Position numbers and translations under genes: made by a program | Source: Epiperipatus broadwayi | Taxonomy: Eukaryota > Onychophora > Udeonychophora > Euonychophora > Peripatidae | Reading direction: 5' to 3' | DNA length: 64,000 bases | NCBI GenBank assembly: GCA_028023455.1 | Contig: JAQFVV010000017.1 | Location: forward strand, 2,106,501 to 2,170,500 | Shown: positions 56,692-64,000 of the stretch, piece after piece | Position numbering within the stretch: the stretch's first letter is position 1 | How the letters are laid out: every line of letters starts with the position of its first letter | The notes under the pieces: model-generated | Told to the model about the DNA's origin: nothing | The model's database searches: none | Seen by the model: only the letters and a program-made list of their open reading frames with translations

Positions 56692-57050
56692 AAAATGAAA
56701 GAGGTAGTTAATTCTGACTCCTTTTGCGTTTATGTAAAAATATTTTACACTTGTTTCGGCGGTTTTGGTAAAGACGCCATCTATTGATCATAAATAACAA
56801 GTGATAGCAGGTTACGTGACTAACTTGTTTTTATTTTTCATAAATGTACCTTTAAAGTTTTCTTGCAATGATATATATTGCAGAGACTTTGACTATGTGG
56901 TGAAACTGAACTGAGATCAGACCCATATAGATATCTAGCTTGCTAGGCTGAGTTTGAAGACTTTACCGGTCTGAAAAATTCACGCTTGCAAACTGATATA
57001 AACGTTTTGCATAAACGCTTGAGAGTCAGTCTTTAGACCTAGTTTCTATA

Positions 57051-57100
57051 GCTCTATCCTTCCACTGACGAAAGCAAACCAGCTTGAAATCAGCTGATCT
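57051..57100 (+). ncRNA. Hammerhead ribozyme, H3 unit 3, cut by adapter-like sequence
   Basis: Stem I 5' side, core, stem II and stem III are present; the 3' side of stem I is replaced from 57101 by adapter-like sequence. Confidence 0.75.
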
Positions 57101-57124
57101 GAAGAGCGTCGTGTAGGGAAAGAG
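57101..57124. other. Illumina TruSeq adapter match (assembly artefact)
   Basis: 24 bases starting GAAGAGCGTCG and ending GTAGGGAAAGAG equal the reverse complement of the TruSeq universal adapter. GATC at 57096-57099 also fits the adapter junction, with one differing base at 57100. All other units have GGAGGTGAGCAAAATGAAAG or a close variant here. Confidence 0.9.
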
Positions 57125-57471
57125 GTAGTTAATTCTGACTCCTTTTGCGTTTATGTAAAAATATTTTACACTTGTTTCTTCGGTTTTGGTAAAGACGCCA
57201 TCTATTGATCATAAATAACAAGTGATAGCAGGTTACATGACTAACTTGTTTTTATTTTTCATAAATGTACCTTTAAAGTTTTCTTGCAATGATATATATT
57301 GCAGAGACTTTGACTATGTGGTGAAACTGAACTGAGATCAGACCCATATAGATATCTAGCTTGCTAGGCTGAGTTTGAAGACTTTACCGGTCTGAAAAAT
57401 TCACGCTTGCAAACTGATATAAACGTTTTGCATAAACGCTTGAGAGTCAGTCTTTAGACCTAGTTTCTATA

Positions 57472-57531
57472 GCTCTATCCTTCCACTGACGAAAGCAAAC
57501 CAGCTTGAAATCAGCTGATCTGGAGGTGAGC
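57472..57531 (+). ncRNA. Hammerhead ribozyme, H3 unit 4
   Basis: Full consensus: CTGACGA, AAGC/GCTT, GAAA, ATCAGCTGAT, C, and both stem I helices. Confidence 0.87.
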
Positions 57532-57890
57532 AAAATGAAAGAGGTAGTTAATTCTGACTCCTTTTGCGTTTATGTAAAAATATTTTACACTTGTTTCAGC
57601 GGTTTTGGTAAAGACGCCATCTATTGATCATAAATAACAAGTGATAGCAGGTTACGTGACTAACTTGTTTTTATTTTTCATAAATGTACCTTTAAAGTTT
57701 TCTTGCAATGATATATATTGCAGAGACTTTGACTATGTGGTGAAACTGAACTGAGATCAGACCCATATAGATATCTAGCTTGCTAGGCTGAGTTTGAAGA
57801 CTTTACCGGTCTGAAAAATTCACGCTTGCAAACTGATATAAACGTTTTGCATAAACGCTTGAGAGTCAGTCTTTAGACCTAGTTTCTATA

Positions 57891-57950
57891 GCTCTATCCT
57901 TCCACTGACGAAAGCAAACCAGCTTGAAATCAGCTGATCTGGAGGTGAGC
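57891..57950 (+). ncRNA. Hammerhead ribozyme, H3 unit 5
   Basis: Full consensus, same as unit 4. Confidence 0.87.
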
Positions 57951-58309
57951 AAAATGAAAGAGGTAGTTAATTCTGACTCCTTTTGCGTTTATGTAAAAAT
58001 ATTTTACACTTGTTTCGGCGGTTTTGGTAAAGACGCCATCTATTGATCATAAATAACAAGTGATAGCAGGTTACGTGACTAACTTGTTTTTATTTTTCAT
58101 AAATGTACCTTTAAAGTTTTCTTGCAATGATATATATTGCAGAGACTTTGACTATGTGGTGAAACTGAACTGAGATCAGACCCATATAGATATCTAGCTT
58201 GCTAGGCTGAGTTTGAAGACTTTACCGGTCTGAAAAATTCACGCTTGCAAACTGATATAAACGTTTTGCATAAACGCTTGAGAGTCAGTCTTTAGACCTA
58301 GTTTCTATA

Positions 58310-58370
58310 GCTCTATCCTTCCACTGACGAAAGCAAACCAGCTTGAAATCAGCTGATCTGGGGGTGGGAA
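58310..58370 (+). ncRNA. Hammerhead ribozyme, H3 unit 6
   Basis: Core consensus; stem I 3' side TGGGGG variant as in unit 1. Confidence 0.82.
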
Positions 58371-58727
58371 AATGAAAGAGGTAGTTAATTCTGACTCCTT
58401 TTGCGTTTATGTAAAAATATTTTACACTTGTTTCGGCGGTTTTGGTAAAGACGCCATCTATTGATCATAAATAACAAGTGATAGCAGGTTACGTGACTAA
58501 CTTGTTTTTATTTTTCATAAATGTACCTTTAAAGTTTTCTTGCAATGATATATATTGCAGAGACTTTGACTATGTGGTGAAACTGAACTGAGATCAGACC
58601 CATATAGATATCTAGCTTGCTAGGCTGAGTTTGAAGACTTTACCGGTCTGAAAAATTCACGCTTGCAAACTGATATAAACGTTTTGCATAAACGCTTGAG
58701 AGTCAGTCTTTAGACCTAGTTTCTATA

Positions 58728-58787
58728 GCTCTATCCTTCCACTGACGAAAGCAAACCAGCTTGAAATCAGCTGATCTGGAGGTGAGC
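58728..58787 (+). ncRNA. Hammerhead ribozyme, H3 unit 7
   Basis: Full consensus, same as unit 4. Confidence 0.87.
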
Positions 58788-59147
58788 AAAATGAAAGAGG
58801 TAGTTAATTCTGACTCCTTTTGCGTTTATGTAAAAATATTTTACACTTGTTTCGGCGGTTTTGGTAAAGACGCCATCTATTGATCATAAATAACAAGTGA
58901 TAGCAGGTTACGTGACTAACTTGTTTTTATTTTTCATAAATGTACCTTTAAAAGTTTTCTTGCAATGATATATATTGCAGAGACTTTGACTATGTGGTGA
59001 AACTGAACTGAGATCAGACCCATATAGATATCTAGCTTGCTAGGCTGAGTTTGAAGACTTTACCGGTCTGAAAAATTCACGCTTGCAAACTGATATAAAC
59101 GTTTTGCATAAACGCTTGAGAGTCAGTCTTTAGACCTAGTTTCTATA

Positions 59148-59207
59148 GCTCTATCCTTCCACTGACGAAAGCAAACCAGCTTGAAATCAGCTGATCTGGA
59201 GGTGAGC
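59148..59207 (+). ncRNA. Hammerhead ribozyme, H3 unit 8
   Basis: Full consensus, same as unit 4; the last unit ends 100 bp later at the TA run. Confidence 0.87.
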
Positions 59208-59318
59208 AAAATGAAAGAGGTAGTTAATTCTGACTCCTTTTGCGTTTATGTAAAAATATTTTACACTTGTTTCGGCGGTTTTGGTAAAGACGCCATCTAT
59301 TGATCATATATATATATA

Positions 59319-59755
59319 GTTAATAAAAAAATTAATTAAAGCGTTGTGAGTGTATTTGTTACTGTTCAATTTATGAAGTAAATAAACCAATAAAATATCA
59401 TAATTCTATCACATGTCTCCACCTTATATGTATTCCTGTTTTAGCAGTAAATATTACTATTTTCCTGTCTCTATGCCACCTACTGGAAAGCTTTAGTAAC
59501 TAATAGATGCCTGATGATAATATATAATAAATTTCTAGCCTATGTTGTCCTATTCAATATAGACTTGTTTCATGCTTATGCTGTTCATTAATGAGAAACT
59601 TTGGATTTCGGAACAATTATTTAGATAATAGGACTCATGATAGAATGGTGTCAAATAAATTTTCAACCTTCTCATAAAATCAAAGCAGGTGAATCTTAAC
59701 TATTTATCTCCACATTTAAAATGTTGGATATATCAGCAGCTATATTACCCAGGAT
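59319..59755. other. No gene seen
   Basis: AT-rich; no supported feature. Confidence 0.5.
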
Positions 59756-59759
59756 TCAG

Positions 59760-60075
59760 TGCAAAAAGCATAGAACATAGCTTTATAGTTAACTAAAAGG
59801 ATAAAAGGTGGCTACTGTAGAGATATATTAAATACAAAAATCTAAATACAGTGCTCTCAGATCCCAGATTTTCACTGATAAAAACCATAAGCTAGAAAGT
59901 CATCTGGGAATATTATCAATAGGTACTAGATAGGGATTTTGATGCATTCACCTTCTAGCATCCATTGATTCTTGTGGCTTACCCTAGGTGGCAAGATTGT
60001 ATAAAAAAATTTGCTACTGTAATAACAGATTGTGTAAGCATAAGAAATCATGGTCATGTGATGTTATAGTGGTTT
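59760..60075 (+). repeat. H1 repeat, plus unit, ribozyme decayed
   Basis: TATAGTTAACTAAAAGGATA, GTGCTCTCAGATCCCAGA, decayed core CTGATAA near 59873, ATCCATTGATTC near 59961, GTAAGCATAAGAAATCATGG and GTCATGTGATG at the end. Confidence 0.75.
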
Positions 60076-60645
60076 AATATGTGAAGAAATTCAATACTCC
60101 TATTCGATAATAGGTTCTAATAAAAAATGATTCTGGGAATTTTGTAGACAATATCAATTAATATTCATTGGTTGCTCAGACATACATTAGATTGTCAGCA
60201 GCATAGTAACAGAATAAATGCTTGCATCTAAAATCTTATATTTTAGTTGGGTGTTAAACCAACAGTTTTTATACATGTTTATTTCATTTATCTTATGTTT
60301 TCAGCACGTCTACATAACATCTTGTAACTCAATTTTAACCCATTTTCCAATTTTTGATCTAGTTGAAACATTGCACACATTCAGATAACAATAATTTTAG
60401 CAAAAAATAGTAAAAAATTTAAATTTTTAATTTTATATGAAATGTTATCCAACTGCCGTTATTTGTAATTTAAAACTGAATGATTCATCGAAAATTAAAT
60501 CAGATAACTTGTTAGATTTTTATACACTTTTATTTAACTTAAATTGTAATTATGTAAATAAATCTATTTTCTAGTTTTGTAAGATATAATTAAGACAATT
60601 TCTGAACATAAGCGCCCTCATGCGTTTATTTCTAAAAGCTGAAGA
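60076..60645. other. No gene seen
   Basis: AT-rich; no supported feature. Confidence 0.5.
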
Positions 60646-60649
60646 AAAT

Positions 60650-60766
60650 TTTTTTTCTTTTTTTTTCATATGTCATAGCATCGGCCAGGATGCGAACCCA
60701 CAATCGTCTGCAACCAACTGCTTGCTTGCTAGGCGGTTGCGATGACCTCTCGGCTAACAACGCTTG
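60650..60766 (-). mobile_element. tRNA-derived SINE, subfamily 1
   Basis: Minus strand: TTAGCCGAGAGGTCATCGC (A box TRGCNNAGNGG type), GCAAGCAAGCAGTTGG, GGGTTCGCATCCTGG (B box), GATGCTATGACATATG and an A run. The clearest tRNA-like promoter of the five copies. No obvious target duplication. Confidence 0.82.
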
Positions 60767-60879
60767 ACATTTTCTACTTTTTGATGCATTTGGGTGAATA
60801 AAAACATTTCTTTAGATTTTTTATATTCATTTTCTTTTATTTTTGACAGTAATATAATTCTTTCATTACTATATAATTG

Positions 60880-61372
60880 TTAAGGGATTCAAACTCAGAC
60901 TTTCACATGATCCTCAACTATCCATGCCATCTTATATTGCTGATCCACCTGATCACACACATGTTGAAAAGATAAATAGTCACCAATATATGTATTTCAT
61001 GTCAAACCAGCTATTATCAGTTGGTTCAGATTACTATCTCCACACATATATACAATCCATGCATTCCATCGTTAGATTTTCAATGAAATGGATGGCTGAA
61101 GAGTTGTGGGTTGGATTAGTTTGAAGCCTGTCCATTAAAGTATGAAGATTGGCTATCTTATATAAAGCTGAACACTTATAGCATATATGTGTGGAGATGG
61201 TAATCTGGACCAACTGATGATTGCTGGTTTAGCATGAAATACGTTTATTGGTGATTATTTATCTTTTCAACGAGTGTGTGATCAGGTGGGTCAGCAATAT
61301 GAGATGGCATGGAGAGTTGAGGGTCGTGTGAATGTCTGAGTTGGAATCCCTTATATATTACAGTATATATGT
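60880..61372. repeat. H2 repeat, head-to-head dimer
   Basis: AAGGGATTCAAACTCAGAC near 60882 is mirrored by GTCTGAGTTGGAATCCCTT near 61335-61353. The arms are well matched; the left unit is minus, the right plus. Confidence 0.85.
61202..61256 (+). ncRNA. Hammerhead ribozyme candidate, H2 family
   Basis: Outer stem I AATC/GATT, inner CCAA/TTGG, core CTGATGA, stem II TGCT/AGCA beyond a T-T mismatch, GAAA, stem III near ATACGTTT, then A at the cleavage position. The opposite arm has CTGATAA and is dead. Confidence 0.55.
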
Positions 61373-61558
61373 GAAGGTGTGTGTAAGCCTGTACAGTGTA
61401 TTAAATTATATATAATTGTTAGTATAATATTATATACATTACCTATTTTAAAATGTGTTCAAATTTAAAGTGTTTCTTAGTACATGTAAAAACTTTCTTA
61501 TTTAAATAATTTTATAATAGACAATATTTCCAAAAAATAACTAATAAATAAGAAAATT

Positions 61559-62082
<524 letters not shown>

Positions 62083-62084
62083 CA

Positions 62085-62285
62085 GTGAACAATGATAAAG
62101 ATATGTATAAGAGATTGTGGTCTGGGCCAACTGATGAATACTGATTTAGCATGAAGTTTGCATCTGGAAATCATAGATGTTTTCCCCATATCTTTGATCA
62201 CATGATTAGGATTAGATCCATCCACAACCTTGCATGAGAATCGTGTAATGAAAATTACACTATAGAAATATGATTCATTATTGGA
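62085..62285 (+). repeat. H2b repeat, ribozyme decayed
   Basis: GGGCCAACTGATGAATACTG near 62118, a decayed GAAG in place of GAAA, TTTGATCACATGATTAGG near 62192, and TTGCATGAGAATCGTGTAAT near the end. Confidence 0.65.
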
Positions 62286-62694
62286 TAATCTTTAGTCTAA
62301 TGAATGATTAATATAAATTATAAATAAGAAAATATGCATTTAGATAAAATCTTCATAATAATTTGCATTTTCTTTTTAAAAGTTGTACTTGTGTTTTTGA
62401 TTGGCTAATCAAATATCTGGTTGTTTTAATATTGTTTATCAAAGAAATATAATTTAATTGCCTATATTCATTTTTGAACATCTGGACAGGAGTTTACACG
62501 TTGGTTTTTTAGATAATGGATATTGAATAGATATATACTAATTAAGGAATTGAAAAATTATTAAGCACCTAAAATTAATCTTATTGGAAAGAAAACATTT
62601 ACTAGCTTTGGCTCATTTTAAACTTTGAAGCACATAAATATATAGATATACGTGTGATGATTGTTATTTTTTAAATAGAGGTTTTATTTTGAAT
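62286..62694. other. No gene seen
   Basis: AT-rich; no supported feature. Confidence 0.5.
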
Positions 62695-62814
62695 AAAACT
62701 ACTTTTTTTTTTCCATATGCCATAGCATCGGCCGGGACGCGAACCCACAACCGTCTGCAACCAACTACATGCTTGCAAGATGGCTGTGATGACCTCTCAG
62801 CTAAAAACTACTTT
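62695..62814 (-). mobile_element. tRNA-derived SINE, subfamily 1, with 11-bp duplication
   Basis: The body is 62706-62803 on the minus strand: B box GGGTTCGCGTCCCGG, GCAAGCATGTAGTTGG, A box GCTGAGAGGTCATCAC, and an A tail. AAAACTACTTT at 62695-62705 and 62804-62814. Confidence 0.87.
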
Positions 62815-63069
62815 ATTATGCCATATTCACAATTAATTTGTTTTATTTATATAAAAAAATATATATTGCAATAGGTGCCTTCCAATATTAGTAAAAGCCA
62901 TTCTAACATTATGTCAAATATTAGATATTTATTTAAATTATATACAGGCTAGTTTTCATCATATTTTTATAGTTAGTTAAAATGAATATTAAGACATCAT
63001 TAAGAAAAAGAGTAGTTTTGTATCAGAAAGTAGGTATTCTTTTTTCCCTACATTAGTGATCTTTTATCA

Positions 63070-64000
63070 TGGTTTAAGTGAAACAGCCATTTATTACCAC
63101 CATCATCAACTAATTATAGAATGGTCTGTCCTAGTTTAATCCATTTTTACAAGCAATAGTTTAATTCAGTTTTATGATCCATAGTTTAATCCAGTTTTTA
63201 TGATCCATAGTTTAATCCAGTTTTATGATCCATTGTTTTAGTTTTTACAATCAATAGTTTAATCCAGTTTTATGATCCATAGTTCAATCCAGTTTTATGA
63301 TCCATTGTTTTAGTTTTTACAATCAATAGTTTAATCCAGTTTTATGATCTATAGCTTAATCCAGTTTTATGATCCATAGTTTAATCCAGTTTTATGATCC
63401 ATTGTTTTAGTTTTTACAATCAATAGTTTAATCCAGTTTTATGATCCATAGCTTAATCCAGTTTTATGATCCATAGTTTAATCTAGTTTTTATGATCCAC
63501 AGTTTAATCCAGTTTTATGATCCATAGTTCAATCCAGTTTTATAATCAATAGTTTAATCCAATTTTATAATCCATAGTTTAATTCAGTTTTATAACCCAT
63601 AGTTTAATACAGTTTTTATGATCCATAGTTTAATCTAGTTTTATGATCCATAATTTAATACAGTTTTTACAATCAATAGTTTAATCCATTTTTTATGATC
63701 CGTAGTTTAATTCAGAATTTTATGATCTATAGTATCTCTTCATATAAGTTTAGCATATTTTCTTACCTCATGCATCTATCTGTCATACATTCTCTTTTCT
63801 AAATATTTTAAAATTTATTGAGACCCAGTATAAGATCTCAGTTGTTCTAAAAACATGTTGAATTACATTACTGAATTTTTTTCAATGATGTCAATGTGCT
63901 TCTTTTCTCATTCACATATTTTTTTTTAATATCTATGTATGATTCATATATCATCATTGCATGTATTAAAGCTTCTGTATTTCTCTTCTTGAATGTGAGA
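63070..64000 (-). mobile_element. RTE 3' region, expanded by a minisatellite, runs off the window
   Basis: The 3' end (ACCACCATCATCAAC near 63097; decayed LQWID region) is separated by the minisatellite from the C-terminal domain (complement of an ILYWVSINF-like stretch near 63810-63840) and a further upstream region to the window end. Confidence 0.65.
63133..63733 (+). repeat. 25-bp minisatellite inside an RTE copy
   Basis: About 24 units of the type AGTTTAATCCAGTTTTATGATCCAT is the pattern (25 bp, written in two parts: AGTTTAATCCAG then TTTTATGATCCAT), mixed with a TTTAGTTTTTACAATCAAT variant. The first unit grows out of the RTE complement AGTTTAATCCATTTTT. Confidence 0.9.

Larger units (their letters stand above)
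55643..59308. repeat. H3 array: 419-bp hammerhead-bearing units, inverted then tandem
   Basis: From 55643 to 56158 the units read on the minus strand (one full, one partial). At about 56158 the orientation flips, and 7.5 plus-strand units follow to 59308. Successive AGAGGTAGTT marks fall at 56281, 56700, 57121, 57540, 57959, 58377, 58796 and 59216: a 418-421 bp period with very high identity. Each unit carries a type I hammerhead. TA runs lie at both edges (55625-55643 and 59307-59318). No open frame. Resembles retrozymes and ribozyme satellites such as those of schistosomes, newts and cave crickets. Confidence 0.93.

Overview
The window looks like an AT-rich, repeat-dominated invertebrate nuclear genome. 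There are no bacterial operons, rRNAs, tRNA genes or recognisable host genes, but there are APE-type LINEs, a Penelope-like element, tRNA-derived SINEs with poly-A tails, Ty3/gypsy remains and long microsatellites. A lophotrochozoan such as a cephalopod mollusc is my best guess; this is an inference and nothing in the sequence proves it.

Layout. 0.6-2.9 kb: decayed Ty3/gypsy pol (minus). 3-12.2 kb: AT-rich non-coding DNA with fold-back repeats and one possible DNA-transposon remnant. 12.2-18.1 kb: an old minus-strand LINE interrupted by a ribozyme repeat and by a full-length 3.3-kb RTE-type LINE (13708-16995) with an 8-bp target-site duplication. 18.2-24.3 kb: a second old LINE split by a 5-kb inverted ribozyme repeat, which itself carries a 4.3-kb palindrome. 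25-40 kb: a mosaic of RTE fragments, SINEs and ribozyme-bearing repeats, several nested in each other. 44.7-50.2 kb: a 5.4-kb Penelope-like retroelement (minus) with an intact 821-residue reverse transcriptase/GIY-YIG ORF2 and a broken ORF1 that starts with an SGNH-hydrolase domain. 55.6-59.3 kb: an inverted and tandem array of 419-bp units. 60.6-64 kb: SINEs, a ribozyme repeat dimer, a TATC microsatellite, and an RTE copy containing an expanded 25-bp minisatellite.

Main result. At least three dispersed or tandem repeat families, plus the Penelope pseudo-LTRs, carry hammerhead-ribozyme (HHR) signatures: a CTGANGA core, a small stem II, GAAA, then a short palindromic stem III and a cleavage position. 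I call them H1 (dispersed, often head-to-head dimers; stem III ACTAGT), H2 (dispersed, head-to-head dimers; stem III usually ATATGTAT or ATGCAT), H2b (a relative of H2) and H3 (the 419-bp tandem array; stem III ATCAGCTGAT). H1 and H3 have a paired stem I with an internal loop, and pairing is maintained between copies that differ in sequence. Published work describes hammerheads in Penelope-like elements and in metazoan retrozymes, so the window probably shows one autonomous Penelope-type element together with several small ribozyme elements of the same broad class. That one mobilises the other is inference.

An assembly warning: positions 57101-57124, inside the H3 array, match the Illumina TruSeq adapter exactly, so that unit is chimeric and the array should not be trusted base by base.
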